37,802 bases of DNA from Galbibacter marinus (GCF_000300875.1 NZ_AMSG01000024.1:1-37802); one strand, 5' to 3'; counted from the stretch's first letter, positions 17,701 through 27,684 are shown. The notes: generated by a model from the sequence alone, not told the origin. Program-made: numbers and translations.

Positions 17701-18429
17701 TTATAGTATCCTATAATTTCTAACCAAGAAATCTTCGCTAAACCCAATGTCCTTATAGACTGATTTACCCATAGATGATGCTTGCAATGTGGCCAATAAA
17801 ATATTCTCCTTAGCTGCATTGTTCAGTAACTCAAGCATTACCTCTTTTGCAAACCCTTGTTTTCGGAAAGAAGGAATTATGCCCATCCCATGGATCCCAA
17901 CTACTGAGTTGGTGGTAAAGGTTAAAACAGTGCCAATAGGATTCTCATTGTGGTAGATAAGAAAATAATTAATGTGATCCATTGTATATTTCACTGTTTC
18001 GGCTGAAATAACATATCCAAAACTCTGAGGATAGAGCTTCTCCCAGAGTAACGGTTGCGCCGGGGAGGTGATTTTGTGTAGCTTAATACGCCTATTTGAT
18101 GGGTACTCTTTTTTAGAAACAACAAGAGACATTCCCACCTGCTCGGATTTTAACACTAGTCCATCTGATTCAAAATACCTGAAATTAGGATCATCAAAAT
18201 CTGCCCAATAACTAAGGCTTCTAGGAAGTTCACCTTGGCCACAAGCAACCAGTATTTCACTTATGATCAATTTACTAGGTTGGGAATTTAACCAGATTCT
18301 ATTGGGCCATTGTGAATTTTCGATATTAGAATAACTATAAGATTCCCTAAAACAATACTTCCCATAAGCATCACCTACTATCTGCCATAAGGTGGTTAAA
18401 TTATAGATGTTTTCGTTTAAATTTTTCAT
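17701..18429 (-). CDS. GNAT family N-acetyltransferase
   Basis: 242 residues. The C-terminal half carries the GNAT fold: NYFLIYHNENPIGTVLTFTTNSVVGIHGMGIIPSFRKQGFAKEVMLELLNNAAKENILLATLQASSMGKSVYKDIGFSEDF, with the acetyl-CoA loop RKQGFA. The first 110 residues are less conserved (PSKLIISEILVACGQGELPRSLSYWADFDDPNFRYFESDGLVLKSEQVGMSLVV) and look like an N-terminal GNAT-like substrate domain. The substrate is unknown. The start is 15 bp after the dienelactone hydrolase stop, so the genes are probably co-transcribed. An AT-only stem (ATTATAG/CTATAAT, 17698-17715) overlaps its stop region. Confidence 0.85.
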   Translation of the reverse strand: MKNLNENIYNLTTLWQIVGDAYGKYCFRESYSYSNIENSQWPNRIWLNSQPSKLIISEILVACGQGELPRSLSYWADFDDPNFRYFESDGLVLKSEQVGMSLVVSKKEYPSNRRIKLHKITSPAQPLLWEKLYPQSFGYVISAETVKYTMDHINYFLIYHNENPIGTVLTFTTNSVVGIHGMGIIPSFRKQGFAKEVMLELLNNAAKENILLATLQASSMGKSVYKDIGFSEDFLVRNYRIL

Positions 18430-18444
18430 TGATCAAATTCAATT

Positions 18445-19143
18445 TTACTTTAAGACCTCATCCAAAAATTGAAGTGTATGCCTCCATGCCCTATCAGCCA
18501 TGGTTTTATGATAATCGGCTGACCATGGATTGGTAAAAGAATGCATGACATCTCCATAAGTTATAAGTTGCCAATCTGCCTGACTTTCTTTCATCTCTTG
18601 CATTAAGCTCTCTACATCACTAGATGAAATAAACTGATCATCAGCGGCATGCTCAATTAGAACTTTTGCCTTTGAAACCGCTGATACTCGAGTAGGAGAT
18701 TTAAAAAGATCTCCATGAACACAAACAGCAGCTTGAATTTCTAATTGTCCTCTTACTGCCTCCAAAGCACCAGTGCCACCAAAACAATATCCAATAATCC
18801 CAGTAGAACAAGAATAACCTCTGAGGTCTTTAAACTCCTCTAGCGCTAAACAAATTCTTCTTTGATAAAGTTTAAAATTTTCCTTTAAGTCTTTCGAGAA
18901 CTCTGAAGCATCTTCGATGGAACTAGGCTGCTGGCCCTGCCCATAAACATCAGCTACCATAGCTATATAGCCATGGGCCTGCAACGAATCAGCCGCCTGA
19001 ATTGCTTCACGATCAATTCCCATCCAGGCTGGTAGAATTAAAACTCCTGGCAGGTTATTTTTATAATTTGGAGTAATAAGACTTTGGAACTCTATTGCTC
19101 GATCCTTATAATGAACAGGAATTAAATCAGAGGCATCCATCAT
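18445..19143 (-). CDS. Dienelactone hydrolase family protein
   Basis: 232 residues, alpha/beta hydrolase. The nucleophile is Cys120 in GIIGYCFGGTGALE, with Asp169 (EHAADDQF) and His201 (GDVMHSFTNP) completing a Cys-Asp-His triad, as in dienelactone hydrolases. PAWMGIDREAIQAADSLQAHGYIAMVADVYGQG is the family's N-terminal block. There is no signal peptide, so it is cytosolic; actual substrate unknown and no aromatic-degradation genes are near. Two adjacent ATGs are possible starts. It precedes the GNAT gene by 15 bp and has a -7 element upstream, 72 bp downstream of the Crp/Fnr gene. Confidence 0.93.
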   Translation of the reverse strand: MMDASDLIPVHYKDRAIEFQSLITPNYKNNLPGVLILPAWMGIDREAIQAADSLQAHGYIAMVADVYGQGQQPSSIEDASEFSKDLKENFKLYQRRICLALEEFKDLRGYSCSTGIIGYCFGGTGALEAVRGQLEIQAAVCVHGDLFKSPTRVSAVSKAKVLIEHAADDQFISSSDVESLMQEMKESQADWQLITYGDVMHSFTNPWSADYHKTMADRAWRHTLQFLDEVLK

Positions 19144-19163
19144 ACTTTTTAACTTTTACATAC

Positions 19164-19171
19164 CAAAAGTA
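19164..19171 (-). promoter_or_regulatory. -7 promoter element for the dienelactone hydrolase gene
   Basis: The minus strand reads TACTTTTG (TAnnTTTG), 20 bp before the ATG at 19143. It suggests the hydrolase-GNAT pair is transcribed separately from the Crp/Fnr gene; no -33 TTTG is evident. Confidence 0.45.
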
Positions 19172-19214
19172 CGCCTAGCTTTCCAGATTTCACTTTACAT
19201 ATGTTGAGCAGCCC

Positions 19215-19811
19215 CTAAATATTCTTAATTTTTTTTCTTATCCTGCTGAGTTGAGTTGGTGTGATCCCAAGATTTGATGCAATGTGTAGAAGTGGTACCC
19301 GATGATGTATATCTGGAAATTTCTGAATAAGTTTTTGGTAACGGATACTTGCATCCTCCATAACTATAGACACCTCACGCTGCTCCTTATCAATAATCCA
19401 ATTCTTTTCCAGATAAGCTATGTAAAAGTTTTTTAACTTCTCATTTTGTTTAATCAATTGCTGGTATTTAAGAAAGTCAATTCTTAATAACACCGAGTTT
19501 TCAATAGCCTGAAGAGTAAATTCAGAAGGTACTCTTAAAAGAGAAGAAACAGTGGATGCAGCCAATTGATTATCCATGAATATATTTTTGTTGTAGGTAT
19601 TACCCTTAGAATCGGCATAAAAAGCAATCAGTGTCCCTGTGTAGATATAGAAGATATAGTTGGATACTACGCCCATGGATAGAAGTACTTGATTTTTATC
19701 CGCTTTAACCACTTCTGCGATCTGATCAATCAATAGAATTTCCTCATTTGATATCTTCGAATAACTATTTATATAATCTTTAAAGCTAGTCAGTATTTTA
19801 TACTTCTCCAT
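19215..19811 (-). CDS. Crp/Fnr family transcriptional regulator
   Basis: 198 residues. The N-terminal cyclic-nucleotide-binding-type beta roll spans about 15-120 (KADKNQVLLSMGVVSNYIFYIYTGTLIAFYADSKGNTYNKNIFMDNQLA; FTLQAIENSVLLRIDFLKY). A dimer helix follows, then a helix-turn-helix (about 170-195, LLHIASNLGITPTQLSRIRKKI). The phosphate-cassette residues that bind cAMP in CRP are not evident, and there are no Fnr-type Fe-S cysteines, so the ligand is unknown. This is the common Bacteroidota Crp/Fnr type. The likely promoter and a 20-bp dyad lie directly upstream, consistent with autoregulation; the neighbouring hydrolase/GNAT genes are candidate targets. Confidence 0.92.
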   Translation of the reverse strand: MEKYKILTSFKDYINSYSKISNEEILLIDQIAEVVKADKNQVLLSMGVVSNYIFYIYTGTLIAFYADSKGNTYNKNIFMDNQLAASTVSSLLRVPSEFTLQAIENSVLLRIDFLKYQQLIKQNEKLKNFYIAYLEKNWIIDKEQREVSIVMEDASIRYQKLIQKFPDIHHRVPLLHIASNLGITPTQLSRIRKKIKNI

Positions 19812-19842
19812 AAACCAAATTAAATAAGAAACTTACTTTTGT

Positions 19843-19850
19843 CAAAAATA
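19843..19850 (-). promoter_or_regulatory. -7 promoter element for the Crp/Fnr gene
   Basis: The minus strand reads TATTTTTG (TAnnTTTG), 31 bp before the ATG at 19811, predicting transcription from about 19837. Confidence 0.5.
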
Positions 19851-19864
19851 TTAAAATTTGCAAC

Positions 19865-19884
19865 TTACGAAAACGCTATCGTAA
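19865..19884. promoter_or_regulatory. Dyad at the Crp/Fnr promoter
   Basis: TTACGA-N8-TCGTAA, perfect 6-bp arms in a 20-bp site. Its centre (19874.5) is about 38 bp upstream of the predicted start of the Crp/Fnr transcript, covering the -33 region. Crp/Fnr dimers bind such dyads, so autoregulation is a reasonable inference. Confidence 0.45.
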
Positions 19885-19956
19885 AATCACCGTATAAAAC
19901 AACATCTGAAGCATAGTTTTAATTCTGCAAAACTTAAATCTTTCAAATTCAATACT

Positions 19957-20069
19957 ACACCCCCTTAAAATAACACGATGCTCTACATAAAACTATCAAT
20001 TACCTAACACACCCCCTATTACATCGGTTTATTTCCTTCAAAAACCATTAAACACAACACACACCCCCT
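19957..20069. promoter_or_regulatory. Three ACACCCCCT motifs at 52-bp spacing upstream of gltB
   Basis: The nonamer ACACCCCCT occurs at 19957, 20009 and 20061, exactly 52 and 52 bp apart, in otherwise AT-rich DNA; the sequence between copies is not conserved. A 52-bp period is close to five turns of B-DNA, so the sites lie on one face of the helix. They lie between the Crp/Fnr gene and gltB, about 175-285 bp upstream of the likely gltB start point. A cooperative protein-binding array acting on gltBD is the simplest reading, without direct evidence of the protein. Confidence 0.55.
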
Positions 20070-20230
20070 TGTTTTTACAAAATCACCCCGAGATAATTAC
20101 TCAATTAACAATATGATAACATAGACCTGATTTCATTTATTATATTGGGTTTTTTACAAGGATTTATTCGTAACGTTCAATTAATTACAACATTATCAGC
20201 GAAACCTTAATAATTCCTTAATTTTCTTGA

Positions 20231-20238
20231 TATTTTTG
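20231..20238 (+). promoter_or_regulatory. -7 promoter element for gltB
   Basis: TATTTTTG (TAnnTTTG) ends 18 bp before the ATG at 20257. The expected -33 TTTG is absent at 17-23 bp upstream, as might be seen at an activator-dependent promoter. The remaining leader (20070-20230) is AT-rich without obvious structure. Confidence 0.5.
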
Positions 20239-20256
20239 TGGAAATCACACTACCAT

Positions 20257-23200
20257 ATGAAGCCAATAAAACAAGGACTGTACTCTCCAGAGTACGAACA
20301 CGACAATTGCGGTGCAGGTTTTATCTGTAACCTAAACGGAGTAAGAACCAATGACATCATTCATAAAGCACTGGATATTCTGATACGACTTGAACACAGA
20401 GGAGCAGTAAGTGCGGATGGTAAGACTGGTGATGGGGCAGGTATATTGATCGACATTCCTCACGACTACTTCAAAGAAGTTTGTGATTTTGAAATCCCCC
20501 AAAGCAAAGAGTATGCTGTCGGAATGCTTTTCCTTCCAAAATCAGATAACCAATCAAAACTTTGTAAGGACATTTTTGAGCAAAATGTCAAGCGACAGGG
20601 TTTAAATATTATCGGATGGAGAGATGTCCCTGTTGATAAGAGTTGTATTGGCACTATTGCAGCAGAAACAGAGCCGACTATAAAGCAGGTTTTTATCGGA
20701 AAAAATAATCAAGAATTATCCGAGCAAGCCTTTAATGCTAAACTTTTTGCAGCAAGAAAAATCGCAGAACACGCCATCCTAGATTCAAATCTAGCAGAGG
20801 CTGAATATTTCTATTTTGCAAGTCTCTCAACCAATACCATAATATACAAAGGACTACTGATGCCACAAGACATCAGCCGCTATTATATTGATTTGGAACA
20901 ACCAGAGGTGGTTACCAAACTCGCCTTAGTACACCAACGTTTCTCCACCAACACCTTCCCCACTTGGGATTTAGCACAACCTTTTCGCTATATGTGTCAC
21001 AACGGAGAAATCAACACCCTAAAAGGAAACCTAAGTAGAATGAAGGCTCGTGAAGAACTCTTTAAAACGGAGCTTTTCGGAGAGATTATAAATGAGGTTC
21101 CTCCAGTGGTCTTAGAGGGAAAATCAGATTCTGCCTCCATGGACATGGTTTTAGAATTGTTATTACAAACAGGACGCTCCCTTCCAGAGGCCATGATGAT
21201 GATGGTACCTGAGGCCTGGGAGAAACACCTATCGATGAGTGATGATAAAAAAGCCTTTTATGAATACAATGCTTGCATCATGGAACCATGGGACGGACCC
21301 GCATCCATCCCGTTTACTGACGGAAATTATATAGGAGCTCTACTGGATAGAAATGGATTAAGACCATCACGTTATACCGTTACAAAAGACGGCTTTGTTA
21401 TCATGTCCTCTGAAACAGGAGTCATTGATATCGAACCTGAAAATGTAGAACTTCACGGTAGGTTGGAGCCGGGTCGTATGTTCCTTGTGGACATGAATGA
21501 AGGTCGTATCATCGGAGATCAGGAGGTCAAGAAAAGTATTGTTTCTAAAAGATCTTACAGAGCGTGGTTGGATGAGAATCTATTACACTTATCCAATATC
21601 GATTATACAGGAAATAAGACCCCTGTTGAAAAAGAAGATTTCGTAACCCGTCAAAAAGCATTTGGATATACGGAAGAAGACATCAAAACGCTTATTATTC
21701 CTATGGCTACCCTTGGGAAAGAAGCCATCGGATCCATGGGTACTGATACCCCACTGGCCGTTTTATCCGACAAATCCCAATTGTTGTTTAACTACTTTAA
21801 ACAACTATTCGCTCAGGTTACCAATCCACCATTGGATGGTATACGAGAAGAAATCGTAACCGATATCAGTCTTTGCATTGGAGGGGATAAAAACATCTTT
21901 GACATCATTCCAGAACAATGTAAAAAGTTAAAGATTCAAAACCCAGTCATCTCCAATGAAGATTTAGATAAAATAAAATACATCGATCACCCAGATTTTA
22001 AAGCGACTTCTATTTCAATGCTCTACGACATTGACAAAGGACTCAATGGTCTCGAGGCGCGTTTAGATGCAATGGTTGATGAGATTGCCTCTGCGATCGA
22101 TAACGGCAGTAATATCATTATACTCTCCGATAGAAATATCTCCAAAGAAAAGGCTCCTATTCCTTCAGCGCTAGCCTGTTCATTTGTGCATCACGAACTT
22201 GGACGTAGAGCTAAAAGATCTTCAATTGGAATAATCATAGAATCAGCTGAACCAAGAGAACCGCATCATTTTGCTTTATTATTCGGATATGGCGCTAGTG
22301 CAATCAACCCATATATGGTTAATGAACTGATCGACAAACTTGTCAATGATGGAGAAATCACGACCACTTTCGAAGAAGCTGTATTGAACTACAACAAAGC
22401 CATCGGAAAAGGTATTGTGAAGATTATGAATAAGATCGGAATCTCTACCCTGCACTCCTATCGCGGAGCTCAGATATTCGAAGCTCTTGGATTAAACAAA
22501 AAATTCGTCGATAAGTATTTCACCAATACCCCAACTAGGATCGAAGGTATTGGAATCTATGAAATTGAAAAAGAAATACAAAACAAACATCGTAAGGCGT
22601 ACACCCAAGACAGTAATTACGCTAAACTCGATTTAGAGATTGGAGGAGATTACCGATGGAGAAGAAACGGGGAGCGTCATATGTTCAACCCCACCACTGT
22701 TGCAAAATTACAACAAGCCGTACGAAGCAATAAGTTCTCAAGCTACAAGCAATATGCTGAAATGATCAACGAGCAGAGTGAGCGCCTAATGACACTTAGA
22801 GGAATGTTTAAATTCAAAAGTCTAAATCCTATTCCAATTGAAGAAGTAGAGCCATGGACAGAAATTGTTAAACGTTTCAAAACTGGTGCTATGTCCTTTG
22901 GTTCCATTAGCAAAGAGGCACATGAGAATTTAGCCATTGCCATGAATCGTATAGGAGGAAGAAGTAACTCTGGTGAAGGAGGGGAAAACCCAGATCGTTT
23001 CCATAAAGACCTCAACGGAAATTGGAGAAACAGTGCTATTAAGCAAGTTGCTTCAGGACGTTTCGGGGTATCTATAAATTACCTGTCAAATGCCAAGGAA
23101 ATACAAATTAAAATGGCTCAGGGTGCTAAACCGGGAGAAGGTGGACAATTACCTGGACCAAAGGTAAATCCAGACATTGCCAAAACCAGAAATTCCACCC

Positions 23201-24777
23201 CATATGTAGGGCTTATATCCCCACCTCCACATCACGACATCTATTCGATTGAGGATTTGGCACAACTTATCTTTGACCTTAAAAATGCCAATAGAGAAGC
23301 AAGAGTAAATGTCAAATTAGTATCCGAGGTAGGTGTAGGAACTATTGCAGCTGGTGTGGCAAAAGCAAAAGCAGATGTGGTACTAATATCAGGATTTGAC
23401 GGAGGAACAGGAGCCTCTCCACTGACTTCCTTACGCCACGCAGGTTTGCCATGGGAACTAGGTATTGCAGAGGCGCAACAAACACTTATACTTAATGATC
23501 TTAGAAATCGAATCGTTGTTGAGTGTGACGGGCAATTAAAAACAGGAAGAGATGTGGCTGTAGCTTGTCTACTGGGAGCAGAAGAATTCGGGTTCGCCAC
23601 CGCACCGCTTGTTGCCTCAGGTTGTGTAATGATGCGCGCTTGCCATCTAAACACCTGCCCTGTTGGAATTGCCACCCAGGATCCAGAGTTGCGTAAAAAC
23701 TTTAAAGGAAGTCCCGAGCACGTAATTAACTTCATGTACTTTGTGGCCGAAGAATTACGACAAATCATGGCCGATCTTGGATTTAGAAGTATTGAGGAAA
23801 TGGTGGGTCAAAGTCAAAAATTAGACATGAACACAGCCATTGAGCATTACAAAGCACAAGGCATTGATTTATCAAAGATTCTTTACAAGCCAAGAGTTTC
23901 AGAAGATGTAAAACTATACAATACTCAAAAGCAAGATCATCATTTAGAAGGTGTATTGGATTTTGAAATTCTAAGGCAGGCTCACCCTGCGGTGTACCGT
24001 AAGGAGAAAATGACCTTAGATTTCCCAATTACCAATATTAACCGTACCACAGGAGCTATCTTAAGCAATGAAATTTCCAAAATACACGGAGAAAAAGGAC
24101 TACCAGAGGACACCCTTCATCTAAACTTTAAAGGAGCTGCTGGGCAAAGCTTTGGTGCATTTGCAACCAAGGGGCTTACCATGACAGTAAGCGGAAACAC
24201 CAATGATTATTTTGGTAAGGGACTCTCAGGAGCAAAATTAATTGTCAAGGCTCCAGAGGAAGCAACCTTTAAACCAGAGGAGAATGTTATTATCGGAAAT
24301 GTAGCCATGTATGGTGCTATCAATGGAGAGGCCTATATCAATGGAATTGCAGGGGAGCGTTTCTTGGTTAGAAACTCAGGTGCCAAAGCCGTAGTAGAAG
24401 GCATTGGAGATCACGGTTGCGAATACATGACTGGAGGAATTGCAGTTATACTAGGTAAAATAGGTCGAAATTTCGCCGCTGGAATGAGTGGAGGAATCGC
24501 CTACATCTACAATCCAGATCACGCACTAGACACAAACGATATCAACATGGAAATGGTTGCCTTTGAATCTCTCAGTGAACAAGATTTACAAGAATTAAAA
24601 AGACTAATCACAAATCATTTAGAATACACCCAAAGTCCCCTAGCTGGTAGAATACTGAGTGATTGGTTAGCAAATAGTAAAAATTTCATAAAAGTGATGC
24701 CAACCGAATATAAAAAGGCACTGGAATTATTAGCCGAACAAAACACTGAAGTTGAACAAGAATTAACAATAGCATAA
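20257..24777 (+). CDS. gltB: Glutamate synthase large subunit
   Basis: 1506 residues from ATG 20257 ([22 protein letters not shown]); a start ten codons upstream is in frame but would overlap the predicted promoter. Forms glutamate from 2-oxoglutarate and glutamine with GltD. Order: class II glutamine amidotransferase domain with nucleophile Cys18 (HDNCGAGF, after a short propeptide), central domain, FMN-binding synthase domain ([54 protein letters not shown]), 3Fe-4S cysteines ([22 protein letters not shown]) and the C-terminal GXGXG beta-helix ([34 protein letters not shown]). Stop and gltD start are one base apart, so translation is coupled. Confidence 0.97.
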   Translation: MKPIKQGLYSPEYEHDNCGAGFICNLNGVRTNDIIHKALDILIRLEHRGAVSADGKTGDGAGILIDIPHDYFKEVCDFEIPQSKEYAVGMLFLPKSDNQSKLCKDIFEQNVKRQGLNIIGWRDVPVDKSCIGTIAAETEPTIKQVFIGKNNQELSEQAFNAKLFAARKIAEHAILDSNLAEAEYFYFASLSTNTIIYKGLLMPQDISRYYIDLEQPEVVTKLALVHQRFSTNTFPTWDLAQPFRYMCHNGEINTLKGNLSRMKAREELFKTELFGEIINEVPPVVLEGKSDSASMDMVLELLLQTGRSLPEAMMMMVPEAWEKHLSMSDDKKAFYEYNACIMEPWDGPASIPFTDGNYIGALLDRNGLRPSRYTVTKDGFVIMSSETGVIDIEPENVELHGRLEPGRMFLVDMNEGRIIGDQEVKKSIVSKRSYRAWLDENLLHLSNIDYTGNKTPVEKEDFVTRQKAFGYTEEDIKTLIIPMATLGKEAIGSMGTDTPLAVLSDKSQLLFNYFKQLFAQVTNPPLDGIREEIVTDISLCIGGDKNIFDIIPEQCKKLKIQNPVISNEDLDKIKYIDHPDFKATSISMLYDIDKGLNGLEARLDAMVDEIASAIDNGSNIIILSDRNISKEKAPIPSALACSFVHHELGRRAKRSSIGIIIESAEPREPHHFALLFGYGASAINPYMVNELIDKLVNDGEITTTFEEAVLNYNKAIGKGIVKIMNKIGISTLHSYRGAQIFEALGLNKKFVDKYFTNTPTRIEGIGIYEIEKEIQNKHRKAYTQDSNYAKLDLEIGGDYRWRRNGERHMFNPTTVAKLQQAVRSNKFSSYKQYAEMINEQSERLMTLRGMFKFKSLNPIPIEEVEPWTEIVKRFKTGAMSFGSISKEAHENLAIAMNRIGGRSNSGEGGENPDRFHKDLNGNWRNSAIKQVASGRFGVSINYLSNAKEIQIKMAQGAKPGEGGQLPGPKVNPDIAKTRNSTPYVGLISPPPHHDIYSIEDLAQLIFDLKNANREARVNVKLVSEVGVGTIAAGVAKAKADVVLISGFDGGTGASPLTSLRHAGLPWELGIAEAQQTLILNDLRNRIVVECDGQLKTGRDVAVACLLGAEEFGFATAPLVASGCVMMRACHLNTCPVGIATQDPELRKNFKGSPEHVINFMYFVAEELRQIMADLGFRSIEEMVGQSQKLDMNTAIEHYKAQGIDLSKILYKPRVSEDVKLYNTQKQDHHLEGVLDFEILRQAHPAVYRKEKMTLDFPITNINRTTGAILSNEISKIHGEKGLPEDTLHLNFKGAAGQSFGAFATKGLTMTVSGNTNDYFGKGLSGAKLIVKAPEEATFKPEENVIIGNVAMYGAINGEAYINGIAGERFLVRNSGAKAVVEGIGDHGCEYMTGGIAVILGKIGRNFAAGMSGGIAYIYNPDHALDTNDINMEMVAFESLSEQDLQELKRLITNHLEYTQSPLAGRILSDWLANSKNFIKVMPTEYKKALELLAEQNTEVEQELTIA

Positions 24778-24778
24778 G

Positions 24779-26239
24779 ATGGGAAAACTAAGAGGATTTT
24801 TAGAATACGAGAGAGAACAAGAAACTACAATTGCTGTTGATAAGCGTCTTAAGGATTACAAAGAATTCACCAAAGAATTAAATCCACAAGCACTGAGTAA
24901 TCAAGGAGCACGATGCATGGATTGTGGAATCCCATTTTGCCATAGTGGATGCCCCTTGGGTAATTTAATTCCCGATTTCAACGATGCAGTCTATAAAAAC
25001 AACTGGCAAAAGGCAATCCATATACTTCACTCAACCAACAATTTCCCTGAGTTTACTGGTCGATTATGCCCTGCACCCTGTGAATCAGCTTGTGTTTTAG
25101 GGATCATTCAACCTCCAGTATCGATAGAGCTTATTGAAAAATACATTGTTGAACGCGGTTTTAAAGAGGGCTGGATAAAGGCAAATCCACCTAAAAAACG
25201 TAGCGGAAAAACCGTTGCAGTTATTGGATCAGGACCTTCTGGACTTGCAGCAGCTCAACAGTTAAACCGCGCTGGACATATGGTAACAGTCTTTGAGAGA
25301 GATAAAAAAGTAGGTGGACTTTTGCGCTATGGTATTCCGGATTTTAAATTAGAAAAAAGTGTTATTGATCGAAGAATTTCAATCCTAGAACAAGAGGGAA
25401 TCGAATTTAAAACAGGTGTTCATGTTGGTGTTAATTACAAAGTCGAAGACTTACATGACTTTGACGCTGTGGTTTTATGTGGAGGAGCTACCAAAAGAAG
25501 AGGACTTCCAATCCCTGGAACCGACGCTAAAGGAGTCGTACAAGCGATGGAATTCTTAAAAAGAAATAACCAAGTTGTAGATGGTCAAGCGGAAAGTTCA
25601 GCTGATTTAAATGCCAAAGGAAAAGATGTTATTGTAATTGGAGGTGGTGATACAGGTTCTGACTGCGTAGGAACTTCCAATCGTCATGGCGCTAAATCAG
25701 TGACTAATTTTGAAATCATGCCAATGCCTCCGCAGTACAGAAGCGAGGAAAATCCTTGGCCATATTGGCCCTTTACCCTTAAGACAAGTTCTTCTCATGA
25801 AGAAGGAGTTGAAAGGAATTGGAGCATTTTGACAAAAGAATTTGTAAAAGATGCCCAAGGCAACCTTAAAGCTATTAAAACTGTAGAGGTAAAATGGGTT
25901 AAAATTCCAGGAGAACGACCTCAATTACAAGAGGTTGATGGCACTGAGAAAGAGTGGCCATGCGACTTGGCATTACTAGCCTTAGGATTCACTGGTCCAG
26001 AAGAAACCCTTAGTGAACAGTTAGGATTGCATACCGATCAACGAAGCAACATTAAGGCCAGTAATAATTATCAAACCAACATACCACACATATTTGCAGC
26101 AGGAGATATGCGAAGAGGACAATCCCTAATTGTTTGGGCAATATCTGAAGGAAGAGAAGCTGCATATCATGTAGATCATTACTTAATGGGGGCATCCTCA
26201 TTACCAACTAAAGAAAAAGGAGATTTACCAGCCGCATAA
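24779..26239 (+). CDS. gltD: Glutamate synthase small subunit
   Basis: 486 residues. Supplies electrons from NADPH (or NADH) to GltB. The N-terminal cysteine region for Fe-S clusters is visible (GARCMDCGIPFCHSGCPLGNLIPDFN; GRLCPAPCESACVLG), followed by the FAD Rossmann motif VIGSGPSGLAAAQQLNRAGH, the GGLLRYGIPDFKLEK block, the NAD(P) motif VIGGGDTGSDCVGTSNRHGA, and the C-terminal FAD block IFAAGDMRRGQSLIVWAISEGREAA. It begins one base after the gltB stop. Two hairpins follow the gene, marking the operon end. Confidence 0.97.
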   Translation: MGKLRGFLEYEREQETTIAVDKRLKDYKEFTKELNPQALSNQGARCMDCGIPFCHSGCPLGNLIPDFNDAVYKNNWQKAIHILHSTNNFPEFTGRLCPAPCESACVLGIIQPPVSIELIEKYIVERGFKEGWIKANPPKKRSGKTVAVIGSGPSGLAAAQQLNRAGHMVTVFERDKKVGGLLRYGIPDFKLEKSVIDRRISILEQEGIEFKTGVHVGVNYKVEDLHDFDAVVLCGGATKRRGLPIPGTDAKGVVQAMEFLKRNNQVVDGQAESSADLNAKGKDVIVIGGGDTGSDCVGTSNRHGAKSVTNFEIMPMPPQYRSEENPWPYWPFTLKTSSSHEEGVERNWSILTKEFVKDAQGNLKAIKTVEVKWVKIPGERPQLQEVDGTEKEWPCDLALLALGFTGPEETLSEQLGLHTDQRSNIKASNNYQTNIPHIFAAGDMRRGQSLIVWAISEGREAAYHVDHYLMGASSLPTKEKGDLPAA

Positions 26240-26273
26240 ACCAACAAAGGCAATATTTGTTTTGGTGACCATT

Positions 26274-26310
26274 AGCTGGCTTGATATTATGTTGAGTCAG
26301 CTATTTTTTT
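26274..26310 (+). terminator. Intrinsic terminator after gltD
   Basis: AGCTGGCTTG pairs with TTGAGTCAGCT (ten pairs including G-T wobbles) around ATATTATG, followed by a seven-T run, 34 bp after the gltD stop. Confidence 0.75.
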
Positions 26311-26321
26311 AAAACCTTCAC

Positions 26322-26347
26322 AACCCTTGATAATTCCAAGGGTTTTT
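26322..26347 (+). terminator. Second hairpin, terminator or attenuator before the DUF819 gene
   Basis: AACCCTTG/CAAGGGTT, eight perfect pairs with loop ATAATTC, followed by TTT. It lies 23 bp before the DUF819 ATG at 26370, so it either backs up the first terminator or attenuates the next gene. Confidence 0.6.
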
Positions 26348-26369
26348 GTATTTTCCCAAAAATTTTTTT

Positions 26370-27629
26370 ATGCAAGATTCTCCAGTTTTTTCAGATGACA
26401 CTATGACATTGGGTATCATAATGTTATGCCTTGGTTTTGTTTTTTACACCACCGCGAGTTCTAATTCATTTTGGAAGAAGTTCTACAAAATCATCCCTGG
26501 AGTATTAATGTGTTACCTGCTTCCTTCGCTTTTTAATTCTTTTGGAATTATTTCCGATGAGACTTCCAATTTGTATTTTATTGCCAGTAGATATCTTTTA
26601 CCTGCAGCACTCGTTTTAATGACTCTTAGCATTGATTTAAAGGCTGTATTTAATCTTGGCCCAAAGGCATTAATTATGTTTTTCACGGGAACCATCGGGA
26701 TTATTATCGGTGGACCCATTGCACTATTCTTAGTCGCTTTAGTATCACCCGAGACTGTAGGAGGTGTTGGGCCCGATGAAATATGGAGAGGTCTATCTAC
26801 CTTAGCGGGAAGTTGGATCGGCGGAGGAGCTAATCAAGCGGCTATGCTGGAGATATTTAAATACAATCCGGAAAAATACGGTGGAATGGTATTGGTTGAC
26901 ATCGTGGTGGCAAATCTATGGATGGCGGTACTACTATTAGGCGCAGGGAAAAGCGATAAAATTGACCGTTGGTTAAAAGCAGATAACAGCGCCATTGAAA
27001 AGTTAAAGAAAAAAGTTACAGAATTTTCAGAGAGTATTTCTCGACAGCCAAGTCTCTCTGACTATATGGTTATACTAGCCTTAGCGTTTGTACCAGTTGG
27101 AATCTCTCATTGGGGAGCCAACAATATATCGGACTATCTCACAGCTAACTTTGAGGCCATTAGTGATACCTCGAGTGCACTTTCGTCTTTTGGATCACAA
27201 TTTTTCTGGATGATCACTATAGCCACAGCTATAGGAATAGGCTTGTCCTTTACCAAATTCAGAAACTATGAAGGAGCTGGAGCAAGTAAATTCGGATCAA
27301 TATGTATTTATGTCCTTGTAGCCACTATTGGAATGAAAATGGACATTTTTAAAATATTCGATAACCCAGGACTATTAGCTATTGGACTCATATGGATGAG
27401 CATTCATGCATTATTGTTAATTATAGTAGCCAAACTTATTAGAGCACCCTATTTCTTTTTAGCTGTAGGAAGTCAGGCCAATGTTGGAGGAGCAGCATCT
27501 GCACCTGTTGTAGCTGCGGAATTTCATCCATCACTAGCAACTGTTGGAGTGCTTCTAGCCGTCTTCGGATATGCCGTAGGTGCCTATGGAGCTATTTTAT
27601 GTGCCTATTTAATGCAAATGGCATACTAA
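26370..27629 (+). CDS. DUF819 family integral membrane protein
   Basis: 419 residues from ATG 26370 (MQDSPVFSDDTMTLGIIMLCLGFVFYTTASS); an in-frame TTG eight codons upstream lies in the hairpin and is unlikely. Roughly ten to twelve hydrophobic segments; conserved stretches include AGSWIGGGANQAAMLEIF, VVDIVVANLWMAVLLLG-like VDIVVANLWMAVLL, ATIGMKMDI and SQANVGGAASAPVVAAEFHPSLATVGVLLAVFGYAVG. This is DUF819 (YjcL-like), a family with a two-fold repeated transporter-like architecture and no proven substrate. The plus-strand neighbour is gltD, and no separate promoter was found, so low-level readthrough from gltBD is possible. Confidence 0.9.
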   Translation: MQDSPVFSDDTMTLGIIMLCLGFVFYTTASSNSFWKKFYKIIPGVLMCYLLPSLFNSFGIISDETSNLYFIASRYLLPAALVLMTLSIDLKAVFNLGPKALIMFFTGTIGIIIGGPIALFLVALVSPETVGGVGPDEIWRGLSTLAGSWIGGGANQAAMLEIFKYNPEKYGGMVLVDIVVANLWMAVLLLGAGKSDKIDRWLKADNSAIEKLKKKVTEFSESISRQPSLSDYMVILALAFVPVGISHWGANNISDYLTANFEAISDTSSALSSFGSQFFWMITIATAIGIGLSFTKFRNYEGAGASKFGSICIYVLVATIGMKMDIFKIFDNPGLLAIGLIWMSIHALLLIIVAKLIRAPYFFLAVGSQANVGGAASAPVVAAEFHPSLATVGVLLAVFGYAVGAYGAILCAYLMQMAY

Positions 27630-27684
27630 AGCTAGTATCTTAATAAAGAAATATGCATATTTGCGACTTGTAAAATAACACAAA

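Noticed and set aside
19188-19202. TTTCACTTTACATAT shared with 37734-37748
   Set aside because: A 15-base AT-rich match at two places in 38 kb is within chance expectation for this composition, and the contexts differ.
19957-20069. CRISPR-like array or G-quadruplex from the three C5 motifs
   Set aside because: The repeated unit is only 9 bp, far too short for a CRISPR repeat, and single G5 runs 47 bp apart do not make a plausible intramolecular quadruplex.
23241-23768. 175-codon antisense frame inside gltB
   Set aside because: It is fully covered by highly conserved gltB codons and has a Ser/Thr/Ala-rich shadow composition.
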